Shown here: one piece after another, positions 35,384-44,039 of the stretch
Numbering within the stretch: position 1 is the first letter of the stretch
Layout: each line of letters starts with the position of its first letter
Assembly: GCF_019602855.1 (NCBI RefSeq)
Contig: NZ_CP080767.1
Location: 3,782,001 to 3,846,000, forward strand
Origin: Cupriavidus pinatubonensis
GTDB lineage: Bacteria; Pseudomonadota; Gammaproteobacteria; Burkholderiales; Burkholderiaceae
Length of the DNA: 64,000 bases
Direction of reading: 5' to 3'
Program-made: the position numbers and the translations under genes
Notes under the pieces: model-generated
The model's input: the letters and a program-made list of their open reading frames with translations, nothing else
Told to the model about the DNA's origin: nothing
Database searches by the model: none

Positions 35384-35875
35384 TCAGCGCAGCAGGAACG
35401 CGATGTCCTCGACGCCGATCCGCGCGACCGGAATGCCCCGGCGCCGCTGGAACAGGATGTGCTGCTGCACGCGGCTGCGCTGCTCGGCAAATTTGGCGGG
35501 ATCGATCGGCGTGCCGATGCGCATGTAATGCTGCACCAGCAGCTTGTACGCGCGGTGGCGGATTTGCAGGGTCTCTGTTTCCGCGCGCAGGCGCTTCATC
35601 TCGGCCGGACTGCGGTCCACGGCCTGGTGCAGCTCGTCGACGGTGCGTTGGTGCAGTTCGCGGTAGACATCGCGTTCGGCTTCGGCGTGGTGGAGTTCAT
35701 CGCGCAGGGCGCGGATCTTCTGCTGCAGCTTCAAGGTCTGCGCCATCGTCTGTTGCACATTCCTTGCCGCACCGAGTGCCTGGCTGGCCGCGGCCATCGT
35801 GCTCTTCCAGATGCCGCGCTCGGCGGTGTCCGATTCCTGCGGCCAGCCGATTCCTGCTTCGGACAGCGTATCCAT
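35384..35875 (-). CDS. Hypothetical coiled-coil protein
   Basis: 163-residue protein I do not recognise. Residues 38-110 are strongly heptad-like (QTLKLQQKIRALRDELHHAE, then ERDVYRELHQRTVDELHQAV), suggesting a long coiled coil. The C-terminal part, with YKLLVQHYMRIG and RRRGIPVARIGVEDIAFLLR, is globular and basic. No signal peptide or membrane helix, so probably cytoplasmic. The start at 35875 has a G-rich stretch upstream; a 16-codon longer reading is possible. It converges on the diguanylate cyclase with a 21-bp gap. Confidence 0.7.
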   Translation of the reverse strand: MDTLSEAGIGWPQESDTAERGIWKSTMAAASQALGAARNVQQTMAQTLKLQQKIRALRDELHHAEAERDVYRELHQRTVDELHQAVDRSPAEMKRLRAETETLQIRHRAYKLLVQHYMRIGTPIDPAKFAEQRSRVQQHILFQRRRGIPVARIGVEDIAFLLR

Positions 35876-36059
35876 AGTGACCCCCAGTAAAAACAGTCTG
35901 ACCCGGCCGCGCATTCTGTGCACGCGATTCCGATTCCCGTCGTGTGTCAGTCAATCGTAGAGATATGTCTATCGACCGCCAAGTCAAAAGTTTTTAGATC
36001 TGGTTTGTGCCGGGCGAACGGATGGCCGCGTGCTGAACCTATGGGAGGATGCAAAAACA

Positions 36060-36088
36060 AAAAGCCCGACTCGAAGAGTCGGGCTTTT
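36060..36088. terminator. Strong terminator downstream of tRNA-Phe
   Basis: AAAAGCCCGACTC (36060-36072), loop GAA, GAGTCGGGCTTTT (36076-36088): a perfect 13-bp stem. It lies 7 bp beyond the tRNA 3' end on the minus strand and has A/T tracts on both sides, so it can work in both directions. Confidence 0.85.
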
Positions 36089-36095
36089 GATGTTC

Positions 36096-36171
36096 TGGTG
36101 GCCTGGGACGGAATCGAACCGCCGACACAAGGATTTTCAATCCTCTGCTCTACCGACTGAGCTACCGGGCC
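36096..36171 (-). tRNA. tRNA-Phe (GAA) with an acceptor-stem mismatch
   Basis: 76 nt including an encoded CCA. The anticodon GAA lies in the loop TTGAAAA, the D arm is GCTCAGTCGGTAGAGC and the T loop TTCGATT. The acceptor stem is GGCCCGG against CCAGGCC, which leaves a C5-A68 mismatch. The anticodon stem closes with a G27-U43 wobble, and the T stem has a G50-U64 wobble. It is the last element before the terminator in the minus-strand block headed by def/fmt. Confidence 0.93.
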
Positions 36172-36223
36172 AAAGAAGCGAAACTATATCAATGGATTCG
36201 GCGCCCGTCAAGCGTTCGTTGCA

Positions 36224-36934
36224 TCACTGCTCCGCAGGTTCCTGCTTGTTGCGGCCCAGCTCCACGCCAAGCTGCTTGAGCTTGCGGTAGAGGTGCGTAC
36301 GTTCCAGTCCGGTCTTCTCGGCCACGCGCGTCATGCTGCCGTGTTCGCGCACCAGGTGGTACTCGAAGTAGGCACGCTCGAACAGGTCCCGCGCCTCGCG
36401 CAGCGGCATGTCGAACGAGAAGTGCATTTCGGCTTCGGGCGGGCGCGCGGCATTGCTGCCGTTGGCCGCGGCGTCGAGGCTGGCCTCGGCAGAGGCCGGT
36501 GCCAATGCGGTTTCGATAGCCGGCGCCGCCGGTGCGGGCATTGCCGCGGGCGCTGCGCGCGGGCGTTCGATACCACGGGCCAGGCCCTGCTCCACTGCCG
36601 ACAGCAGTTTCTGCAGCGCGATCGGCTTTTCCAGGAAATTCAGCGCGCCGATCTTGGTGGCCTCGACCGCGGTGTCGATGGTGGCATGGCCAGACATCAT
36701 GATCACCGGCATTGTCAGCTGGCCTTGCGCGGACCACTCCTTGAGCAATGTCACGCCATCGGTGTCGGGCATCCAGATATCGAGCAGCACGAGATCAGGG
36801 GTCGTGCCCGCACGGTATTCGCGTGCCTGCTGCGCGTTCTCGGCGACTTCGACCACATGGCCTTCGTCGCTCAGGATTTCCGAGAGCAGTTCCCGGATTC
36901 CCATTTCGTCATCGACTACGAGGATCGTTGCCAT
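36224..36934 (-). CDS. NtrX-like response regulator lacking the AAA+ domain
   Basis: 236-residue regulator. The receiver domain has D52 in LVLLDIWMPDTDG and the Lys of FLEKPI. An Ala/Pro-rich linker covers residues 122-165. The C-terminal Fis-type helix-turn-helix is MTRVAEKTGLERTHLYRKLK. A standard NtrX has a sigma-54-activating ATPase between receiver and Fis domain; here it is absent, so this protein cannot open sigma-54 promoters and probably acts on sigma-70 ones. It follows ntrY by 51 bp and is the clear partner of that kinase. Confidence 0.88.
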   Translation of the reverse strand: MATILVVDDEMGIRELLSEILSDEGHVVEVAENAQQAREYRAGTTPDLVLLDIWMPDTDGVTLLKEWSAQGQLTMPVIMMSGHATIDTAVEATKIGALNFLEKPIALQKLLSAVEQGLARGIERPRAAPAAMPAPAAPAIETALAPASAEASLDAAANGSNAARPPEAEMHFSFDMPLREARDLFERAYFEYHLVREHGSMTRVAEKTGLERTHLYRKLKQLGVELGRNKQEPAEQ

Positions 36935-36985
36935 ACTTCCCCTCTTAACCCCACCAAAGCGTTCCGTGACGGACCGCCAAGTTGA

Positions 36986-39424
36986 CTATGCCAGTTTAAC
37001 GAACAGGATCGAGATCTGTGCACCGACGATCTCGGCACCTTCCATTCGATTGCGCAGTTCAATGCGCGCGCCGTGTTCGTCAATGATCTTCTTTACCATC
37101 GCCAGCCCGAGCCCCGTACCCTTGGCCTTGGTGGTCACATAAGGCTCGAACGCACGGCTCAGGATGCGAGGTGCAAAGCCCGGACCATTGTCCGCAATGG
37201 TTAGCTTGACTGCCTGGCGGTTTTCGCCGGCAGAATCTTTATATTCTACCGTCTCGGTGTGTAGAGCGATATGGGGCGCCGCCCTACCAGCCGCGACGTT
37301 CTCGGCCGCGGCATCCTGCGAGTTCTGCAACAGGTTGTGGATCACCTGGCGCAGCTGTGTCGGATCTCCCTTGATCTCGGGAAGGTCCGCGTTCAGCGTC
37401 GCATGGATCACCGGATGTTCATGTACCGCCGGGTCATCGATGCCATACAGGTGCAGCACTTCAGTCACCAGCGCATTGATCTGCAGCGACTGCAGCATGG
37501 CGGGCGGCGTGCGCGCATAGTCACGGAAATCGTCCACCATGCGTTTCATCGCCGCCACCTGGTTAACGATCGTGGCCGCACCGCGCTTTAGCACCTCGGC
37601 GTCTTTATCCTCGAGTTTCGGCGAAAGCTTCATCTGCAGGCGCTCGGCCGAGAGCTGGATCGGCGTGAGCGGGTTCTTGATCTCGTGTGCGAGGCGCCGT
37701 GCGACCTCGCCCCAGGCTACCGACCGCTGCGCCGAAATCACGTCGGAGATGTCGTCGAACACGACCACGTAGCCAGGCTCGTCACGCTCGCCGCCGGGCA
37801 GGTGCGCGCCACGCACGAGCAACGTCAACGGCTGCTCTTCATGGCCCTGCGGAAGCTCGATCTGCTTTTGCCAGTGCTCGGCGCCGCCCAGCACCTCGCG
37901 CGTGTTCTGGTCGGAAAACGCCTGGCGCACGATCTCGCCGAACGGCCCCATGCCTGGAATCTGCTCGACCGGCAGTCCGAGCACGGCCGCGAACGGCTGG
38001 CGGAAGATGCGTTCGGCGCCGGGGTTGGCGGTAATCAGTACAAAGCGCCGGTCGAACACCAGCACGCCTGCAGTCAGGTTCTGCAGCACGCTTTCCAGGT
38101 ACGCCTTGGACTGTTCCAGCGCCACGCGGTTCTCTTCCACGGCCAGGCGCGCTTCGGCAAGCTGGCGCGTCATCTGGTTGAACTGCTGCGTGAGCATGCC
38201 GAGTTCGTCGCGGCTCTTCAGTTCGCGCTTGGGCGAGAGGTCGCCCTCGGCCACTTCCTTGGTTCCCTGCAACAGCATCAGCAGCGGGCGCGCAAGCTGG
38301 CCGCCGAGCAGCAGCGCGAGCATCACCGCGATGAATACGGCGAGGAACAACGTGAGCGTCAGCGTGCCGATATACATCTTGCGCAGGCCGGTGCGGCCCA
38401 GCGCCTTTTCCTGGTATTCCTGGTAGGCACGCTGCACTTCGTCCGCATTGCGCGCGAGAACGGCCGGCACGGGATGCACCACCTGCAGGTAACGTTCCTC
38501 GCGCACGGTGTCGCCCACGAGGCCGAAGCCGCTCGATGGCGAGTCTTCGGGCCGGCGTTCCACCGACAGGCCGGAACCCGCCCAGCGGGCCTTTGGCGCG
38601 GCGGCGACACGTGGGGCGCTGGCTGCGGCTGCGGTCGTGTCGCCCGCTGGCGCCGCGCCGAGCGGAATGATCACGCGCAGGCGGTACAGGTGGCTGCTGT
38701 CGACGCGCGGATCGGGGTGGTTGCCATCCACGGATGGGTCCGTACCGCCTTCGACGGCAGCGTAGCCGCCCGCCAGCCGTGCCTGCTCGGCGAGCACGCC
38801 AGAAGGCAGGTCCGGTACCAGTGAGGCATAGTTGCTCGATGCCGTGGCCAGCACGCGTCCGCTGCCCGTGAAGATCGCGGCTTCCTGCACGCCGTATTGT
38901 TCGCGCAGACGGTTCAGTTGCAGCGAGGTGGCCATGCCCGACGGGCCGCTCAACTGCTCGGCCATCAGGCGCGCCTTGCCCTGCAGGTCGGCCAGCGCGC
39001 TGTCGATCGTGGAGCGGCCCAGGTTCAGGCCTGCTTCGAGCGCGGTTTCCACACGCACGTCGAACCACGATTCGATGCTGCGTGAAACGAATTGCAGCGA
39101 CACCAGGTAGATCAGCACGCCGGGCAGCACGCCGACTACGCCGAAGAACACGGCGAGCTTGGTCATCAGCCGCGTGCCGAACTTGCCGCGGCGATAGCGC
39201 AGCCATAGCGTGACCGCGAGCGCACCGACGGTGATCACCAGCAGTGCGCCGATCACCAGGTTGACCTTGAACAGCAGCGTGAAGTAGCGGTCGAAGAATT
39301 CCGTGTTGGCCGATGCGCCGGCCAGCAGGCCGACCAGTACGAGAGCAAGGAAGACAATGATCCCGGCTACCACCCGGTAGAGCACGCGACGGAACCGGCT
39401 GTCCCAGAGACCGCTGGTGTTCAT
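36986..39424 (-). CDS. ntrY: NtrY-like membrane sensor histidine kinase
   Basis: 812-residue kinase. Three helices near residues 14-110 precede a periplasmic segment; a further helix near 340-360 is followed by HAMP, then a PAS domain (LQNLTAGVLVFDRRFVLITA) and the dimerisation box LAHEIKNPLTPIQLS with H580. The ATPase domain has the N box QNSQDAAAE and DNGPGFA. The start at 39424 overlaps the DUF4390 stop as ATGA. In alphaproteobacteria NtrYX handles nitrogen and redox signals; here the partner lacks the ATPase domain, so the output may differ. The gene neighbourhood rsmB-DUF4390-ntrY is common in Burkholderiales as I recall. Confidence 0.92.
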   Translation of the reverse strand: MNTSGLWDSRFRRVLYRVVAGIIVFLALVLVGLLAGASANTEFFDRYFTLLFKVNLVIGALLVITVGALAVTLWLRYRRGKFGTRLMTKLAVFFGVVGVLPGVLIYLVSLQFVSRSIESWFDVRVETALEAGLNLGRSTIDSALADLQGKARLMAEQLSGPSGMATSLQLNRLREQYGVQEAAIFTGSGRVLATASSNYASLVPDLPSGVLAEQARLAGGYAAVEGGTDPSVDGNHPDPRVDSSHLYRLRVIIPLGAAPAGDTTAAAASAPRVAAAPKARWAGSGLSVERRPEDSPSSGFGLVGDTVREERYLQVVHPVPAVLARNADEVQRAYQEYQEKALGRTGLRKMYIGTLTLTLFLAVFIAVMLALLLGGQLARPLLMLLQGTKEVAEGDLSPKRELKSRDELGMLTQQFNQMTRQLAEARLAVEENRVALEQSKAYLESVLQNLTAGVLVFDRRFVLITANPGAERIFRQPFAAVLGLPVEQIPGMGPFGEIVRQAFSDQNTREVLGGAEHWQKQIELPQGHEEQPLTLLVRGAHLPGGERDEPGYVVVFDDISDVISAQRSVAWGEVARRLAHEIKNPLTPIQLSAERLQMKLSPKLEDKDAEVLKRGAATIVNQVAAMKRMVDDFRDYARTPPAMLQSLQINALVTEVLHLYGIDDPAVHEHPVIHATLNADLPEIKGDPTQLRQVIHNLLQNSQDAAAENVAAGRAAPHIALHTETVEYKDSAGENRQAVKLTIADNGPGFAPRILSRAFEPYVTTKAKGTGLGLAMVKKIIDEHGARIELRNRMEGAEIVGAQISILFVKLA

Positions 39425-40290
39425 GGCTGGCCCGGCACCGACTGCACGAGCGTGGCAGGCGACAGCGCTGTCGACACCGCCTGCACGAAGGGGCCGATGC
39501 GCGGATCGGCCGATGCGGACGGCGCCGAAGCGGGCATCGGTGGCGATGCCGGCATGGCCGGTGAAGCTGGTAGCGCGGGCGCGGTCACAGGTGGTGAAGG
39601 CGGCGGAGGTGGCGGAGGTGGCGCAGGTGGCGGCGCGTTCAGATCGGTCGGCACGGTATAGATGAAGCGGCGCCAGTCCGAAGCAAGGTTCCATTCACGC
39701 GTATTGACCGCATTGATCTGGAACGGTTTGGGCAACTGGGACAGGTCGAGCTTCATGCGCACTTCCGCATGGTAAGACTCGCCGGGTTTGACCGCGTTGC
39801 GATCGAATACGCGCCAGCCATGCACGCGCTGGATAAACTGCAACGCGCTCTTCAGCCGCGGGAACGGAAGCTGGAGGCCGCCGGTGGAAACGCGGTACTG
39901 GCGCGTCAGCGGCTGGTATGAGAGCCGAATGGTACGGCTGGTATTGACGGGCTTTTCGTCGAACCAGTACCAGCGCGGACGGCTCAACTGGAACTCGACC
40001 GTGAAGTACAGCGAGATGCCTTTGTTCAGCGCGTCTTCCAGTGGCGGGGGCAAGTCGAAGTCAAAACTCGCAGTCAGTTCGAAGCCGTTGTCCTGGTATT
40101 CGATGCGCGCCTCGGTGGCCTCGATGACTTGCGCGCCGACGGCGCCAGGCCACAGCACCAGGCAGGCCAGCACCAGCACCGCGCATGCGCGCCGCAACAG
40201 GGTGGCAGTATCACTGCACCACGCCCCGGCAACCGTGTGCGCTTGGTCGGCAGGGGCGCGGAAGGCTGACAGGCGCAGCGTGCTCACCAT
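39421..40290 (-). CDS. DUF4390 exported protein with polyproline tail
   Basis: 289-residue exported protein of unknown function. A hydrophobic segment (AVLVLACLVLWPGAVGAQ, ending near residue 54) is a signal peptide or anchor. The DUF4390 domain (residues 58-215) includes DNGFELTASFDFDLPPPLED, VEFQLSRPRWYWFDEK and NAVNTREWNLASDWRRFIY. The last 70 residues are Pro/Ala/Ser-rich with runs of eight prolines. It lies between rsmB and ntrY and is coupled to ntrY by ATGA, suggesting it modulates that kinase or shares its signal. The first 25 residues may be non-native if a later start is used. Confidence 0.85.
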   Translation of the reverse strand: MVSTLRLSAFRAPADQAHTVAGAWCSDTATLLRRACAVLVLACLVLWPGAVGAQVIEATEARIEYQDNGFELTASFDFDLPPPLEDALNKGISLYFTVEFQLSRPRWYWFDEKPVNTSRTIRLSYQPLTRQYRVSTGGLQLPFPRLKSALQFIQRVHGWRVFDRNAVKPGESYHAEVRMKLDLSQLPKPFQINAVNTREWNLASDWRRFIYTVPTDLNAPPPAPPPPPPPPSPPVTAPALPASPAMPASPPMPASAPSASADPRIGPFVQAVSTALSPATLVQSVPGQP

Positions 40291-40311
40291 CGGATCGGAT
40301 CAGGCGCGTAA

Positions 40312-41685
40312 TCAGGCGCGTTTCTGGAAGCGGGCGTAGAAGAAGCCATCATGATCAGATGGCAGGCTGACCTGGCCAGCATGGTTGTCGCCGGCAGGCT
40401 GTGTTGCATGCGTGCCGGGCAGCAGCTGCCCCGGCGCCTGCAATCGTATCGCATCTGCCAACTGTGCACCAAACCAGCGCGCCTGCTCCTCCCCTTCCGT
40501 TGGGAAAATAGAACAGGTGACATAGACCAGAATGCCGCCAGGCTTGAGCAGCGGCCAGAGTTGCGAAACGATGCGCCGCTGTTCATTGACAAGCCGGGCA
40601 ATATCGGCTTCACGGCGCAGCCAGCGAATATCGGGGTGGCGCCGCACGATGCCCGATGCGGAGCACGGCACGTCGGCCAGGATGCGGTCGAACTGCTGGC
40701 CATCCCACCAGTCGCCGGGGCGGCTCGCGTCGCCCACGACGATGCTCGCGCGCTTGCCGAGGCGCGACAGGTTTTCGTCGATGCGCGACGCACGTTGCGC
40801 GTCGCTCTCCACGGCAGTCACGTCGATATCGGCCAACTCCAGCAGATGCCCCGTCTTGCCGCCGGGCGCGGCGCACGCGTCGAGCACGCGCATGCCGTCG
40901 GCTACCTCGAGCAGCGGCGCCGCGAGCTGCGCGCCGGCGTCCTGTACCGAGACATCGCCGCGATCAAATCCCGGGACTTGGGAGACCGGCACTGCGCGAA
41001 CCAGTCGCACGGCCTGCGTGCCGATGGCCTGGCCGGCCAGTCCGGCATTGGCAAGATCCGTCAGGTATTGCTGCAACGGGATGCGTGCCGTATTGACGCG
41101 CAGTGTCATAGGCGGACGCACGTTCGCGCTTTCGGCGAGCGCTGTCCACTGGTCGGGATAGGCTTCGCGCAGCATGCGCAGCCACCATTCGGGCAGGTTC
41201 CAGCGCGCCTGGTCGTCGCGGCTGACTTCGGCGAGCAGCGCCTTGCGTTCACGCAGGAAACGCCGCAGCACGGCGTTCACGAGGCCGCGCGCATGCGCAG
41301 TCTTGGGTTCGGATGCCGCGGCGCTGACGGCCTGGTCCACCACCGTGAATGCGTTATAACCTCCGCGGCCGGCCTTGGCTGCATCGCCCTCCTCGCCTTC
41401 GAGCAGCAGCGACAACGCCACGGCGAGCAGCGAATCGACCTGGGCGCCGGGCGGGCGCGTGACCAGTTCCGTGACCAGCGCTCGCGCCGTGCCGAACTGG
41501 CGCATGGTGCGGTAGGCCAGGTCCTGCACGGCGCCGCGCGTGGCGGCATCGCGCACGCGGTCCAGGCGCAGGTGCGCGGCGGTATCTTCAATGGCCTGCG
41601 GCAGGGCCGTGCCTTCATTGACGGCACGCACGGCCATGGCGGCACCGAGCATCTGGAAGGCAAGCGATTCGTGGGGCAGGCGCAT
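40312..41685 (-). CDS. rsmB: 16S rRNA (cytosine-967-C5) methyltransferase
   Basis: 457-residue SAM-dependent rRNA methylase. The N-terminal NusB-like domain (residues 1-150) is followed by the catalytic domain. That holds the SAM motif LDACAAPGGKTGHLLELA, the first cysteine motif ADVPCSASGIVRRHPDIRW and the nucleophile motif VTCSIFPTEGEEQ. All required residues are present. It is the first gene after the terminator at 41775-41814 and starts the unit rsmB-DUF4390-ntrY-ntrX-like. In many bacteria fmt and rsmB are adjacent; here htpX sits between them. Confidence 0.95.
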   Translation of the reverse strand: MRLPHESLAFQMLGAAMAVRAVNEGTALPQAIEDTAAHLRLDRVRDAATRGAVQDLAYRTMRQFGTARALVTELVTRPPGAQVDSLLAVALSLLLEGEEGDAAKAGRGGYNAFTVVDQAVSAAASEPKTAHARGLVNAVLRRFLRERKALLAEVSRDDQARWNLPEWWLRMLREAYPDQWTALAESANVRPPMTLRVNTARIPLQQYLTDLANAGLAGQAIGTQAVRLVRAVPVSQVPGFDRGDVSVQDAGAQLAAPLLEVADGMRVLDACAAPGGKTGHLLELADIDVTAVESDAQRASRIDENLSRLGKRASIVVGDASRPGDWWDGQQFDRILADVPCSASGIVRRHPDIRWLRREADIARLVNEQRRIVSQLWPLLKPGGILVYVTCSIFPTEGEEQARWFGAQLADAIRLQAPGQLLPGTHATQPAGDNHAGQVSLPSDHDGFFYARFQKRA

Positions 41686-41774
41686 ATCGGTAAGGCTTCA
41701 GACTTCAGACAATAGAACAAAGCAGGCGCGGCAACGGCCGCCTGGCCATGCAGGCGCAGGCGGCGCCACGCAGG

Positions 41775-41814
41775 CAAGAAAAAGCCCGCTGGCTTGACGG
41801 GCAAGACAGCGGGC
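41775..41814 (-). terminator. Terminator between htpX and rsmB
   Basis: GCCCGCTG (41784-41791) pairs with CAGCGGGC (41807-41814) across a 15-base loop. On the minus strand a T-rich tract follows (plus strand AAGAAAAA at 41776-41783). It separates htpX from the rsmB unit. Confidence 0.75.
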
Positions 41815-41879
41815 AGTTTACCTTGTGCGCGGATCAGCCCCGGATTTGCATGCCGGGGCATGCCAGGCTCTCACGGACT

Positions 41880-42740
41880 TCAGGCCGGATAAGTACCGGT
41901 CTGGGCCATCTGCATCAGACGGGCGATGCGTTCCTCGGTCGCCGGGTGGGTCGAGAACAGATTGGCGATGCCGCCGCCCGACAGCGGATTCATGATCATC
42001 ATCTGCGCCGTGGCCGGGTGCTCTTCTGCGGCCTGGAACGGGATGCCCTGCGCATAGCGGTGGATCTTGTCGAGCGCGCTGGCCAGTGCCTGCGGATCGC
42101 CGCTGATCTCGGCGCCGCCGCGGTCGGCTTCGAACTCACGCGCACGCGAAATCGCCATCTGGATCAACGAAGCGGCCAGTGGCGCCAGGATTGCCACGGC
42201 AATGCTGGCAATCGGATTGGTGCGGTTGCCGTTTTCGTCGCGCCCGCCGAAGAACATCGCCATGTTTGCGAGCGCCGAGATCGCACCGGCCATGGTCGCG
42301 GCGATGGTCGAGGTCAGGATGTCGCGGTGGCGCACGTGCGCGAGTTCGTGCGCCATCACGCCGCGCAGTTCGCGCTCCGACAGCACGCGCAGGATGCCAG
42401 TCGTCGCCGCCACGGCCGCGTGTTCGGGATTGCGGCCCGTTGCGAACGCGTTCGGTGCATCCTCGTTGATCAGATAGACGCGCGGCATCGGCAGGCCCGC
42501 GCGCTGCGCCAGTTCCTGCACCATGCCGTAAAACTGCGGCGCGCTGCCGGCGTCGACTTCCTGCGCGTTGTACATGCGCAGGACCATCTTGTCCGAGAAC
42601 CAGTAGGAGAAGAAGTTCATGCCCAGCGCCATCAGCAGCGCGAACATCATGCCGTTGCGTCCGCCGATCATGCCGCCAATGACGATGAACAGCGCCGTGA
42701 TGGCGGCCATCAACATGAAGGTCTTGACCCAGTTGAACAT
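41880..42740 (-). CDS. htpX: Membrane zinc metalloprotease HtpX
   Basis: 286-residue inner-membrane M48 protease for quality control of membrane proteins. Two helices near residues 7-50, the zinc site HELAH (in MAHELAHVRHRD), two more helices, and the third ligand Glu in REFEADRGG. The start at 42740 (MFNWVKTFML) follows GGAG; the longer reading is discarded. It lies 167 bp after fmt on the same strand and ends before a terminator. Family members are often heat- or Cpx-induced, but no such site is evident here. Confidence 0.95.
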   Translation of the reverse strand: MFNWVKTFMLMAAITALFIVIGGMIGGRNGMMFALLMALGMNFFSYWFSDKMVLRMYNAQEVDAGSAPQFYGMVQELAQRAGLPMPRVYLINEDAPNAFATGRNPEHAAVAATTGILRVLSERELRGVMAHELAHVRHRDILTSTIAATMAGAISALANMAMFFGGRDENGNRTNPIASIAVAILAPLAASLIQMAISRAREFEADRGGAEISGDPQALASALDKIHRYAQGIPFQAAEEHPATAQMMIMNPLSGGGIANLFSTHPATEERIARLMQMAQTGTYPA

Positions 42741-42907
42741 TGACGTGATCTCCGAGTAGTCGTATCCCGCGCCGCCGTCGCAGCGGGGCGCGCTGAACAT
42801 TAGATAGGGGTGAATCGCTGAAAATTCAACGGTTTCACACCGCTCGGCGAGTCCGGCGCTGCGTCAGGCGCGGCAGGGAGTGCACGATCGTGCCCGCCGC
42901 CCGCGTT

Positions 42908-43903
42908 TTATGCAGGCACCACAAAGCGCGTTCCCGGCAGCAGCGGCGTGCCTTGCAGGAATTGTTGCGCCGGCTGGCGGCGGCCGCCGGGTTTCTGCAA
43001 CTCGGTGACCTGCAGCGCACTGCCGTTGCCACAGGCGATGATCACGCCGCTGGCGTCCGAGGCCAGCACCGTGCCCGCCGGGTGCGGCAGGCTGGTGCCG
43101 GCGGACAGCGGCACGGCTTGCCAGCACTTGATCACCGTGTTGTCGAGCTGCAGCGTGGCGCCCGGGAACGGGTTGAACGCGCGGACCTGGCTGGCAAGTT
43201 CAGCGGCCGGGCGGCGCAGATCCAGTGGCGCTTCGTCCTTGCCGATCTTCTCGGCGTAGGTGATGCCGGCTTCGGGCTGCGGCGTGGCAGGCAGTGTTTC
43301 GCCCGCGGCGAGCTTGCGCAGCGCCTCGACGATCATGCGGCCGCCGAGTGCGGCGAGCTTGTCATGAAGCGAGCCGGTGCTGTCATCTGCTGCAATAGGT
43401 ACGGCTTCGCGCGACAGCATGGCGCCGGTGTCCAGGCCTTCGTCCATCTGCATCAGCGTGATGCCGGTCTCGGCGTCGCCAGCCTCGATCGCGCGGTGGA
43501 TCGGGGCGGCGCCGCGCCAGCGCGGCAGCAGCGAAGCGTGGATGTTCAGGCAGCCGAGCCGCGGCAGCGTCAGCACTTCAGCCGGCAGGATCAGGCCGTA
43601 GGCAGCCACGACCATCACGTCGGGCGCGGTCTGCGCGAGCGCGTCGATGGCTGTGGCGGCATCCTCGGGATACTTTCCCGTACGGCGCAGCGAACGCGGC
43701 TGCAGCACCGGCTCCAGGGCATTGGCGACTGCGTACTGCTTGACGGGGCTTGCCTGCAGTTGCATGCCGCGGCCCGCCGGCCGATCCGGCTGGCTGAGCA
43801 CTGCGACAACCGGAAAACCGGCGGCATGGATGGCTTCAAGCGCGACACGCGCGAATTCGGGCGTGCCGGCAAAGGCGACACGCAGGGACTGGGCTTCGGA
43901 CAT
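42908..43903 (-). CDS. fmt: Methionyl-tRNA formyltransferase
   Basis: 331-residue enzyme that formylates initiator Met-tRNA with 10-formyl-tetrahydrofolate. Formyl-transferase domain residues 1-205 with LRVAFAGTPEFA at the start, LNIHASLLPRWRGAAPIHRA (catalytic Asn and His) and MDEGLDTGAM (catalytic Asp). The C-terminal OB-like tRNA-binding domain has RAFNPFPGA. GGGAG precedes the ATG at 43903. It follows def on the same strand, the normal def-fmt pairing, though 136 bp with a hairpin separate them. Confidence 0.96.
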   Translation of the reverse strand: MSEAQSLRVAFAGTPEFARVALEAIHAAGFPVVAVLSQPDRPAGRGMQLQASPVKQYAVANALEPVLQPRSLRRTGKYPEDAATAIDALAQTAPDVMVVAAYGLILPAEVLTLPRLGCLNIHASLLPRWRGAAPIHRAIEAGDAETGITLMQMDEGLDTGAMLSREAVPIAADDSTGSLHDKLAALGGRMIVEALRKLAAGETLPATPQPEAGITYAEKIGKDEAPLDLRRPAAELASQVRAFNPFPGATLQLDNTVIKCWQAVPLSAGTSLPHPAGTVLASDASGVIIACGNGSALQVTELQKPGGRRQPAQQFLQGTPLLPGTRFVVPA

Positions 43904-43950
43904 GGCGGGCTCCCTGAATGCAGGACCAGGAATGCAGGGCCAAAAGCAGA

Positions 43951-43971
43951 ACCGGCCGCATAGCGGCCGGT
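43951..43971. terminator. GC-rich hairpin between def and fmt
   Basis: ACCGGCCGC-ata-GCGGCCGGT, a perfect 9-bp stem followed on the plus strand by ACGTTTTTG. In the direction of transcription (minus) the following sequence is only moderately T-rich, so it may weaken rather than stop read-through from def into fmt. Confidence 0.45.
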
Positions 43972-44039
43972 ACGTTTTTGACTTCGGAAGCCATAACGAT
44001 AGCAGACACGGCGCAGCTGTCCAGCCGTGCGCGTGCTTG

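Noticed and set aside
36030..36290. 86-codon plus-strand open frame across the tRNA (WPGTESNRRHKDFQSSAL)
   Set aside because: It is the reverse complement of tRNA-Phe read as protein, a well-known annotation artefact.
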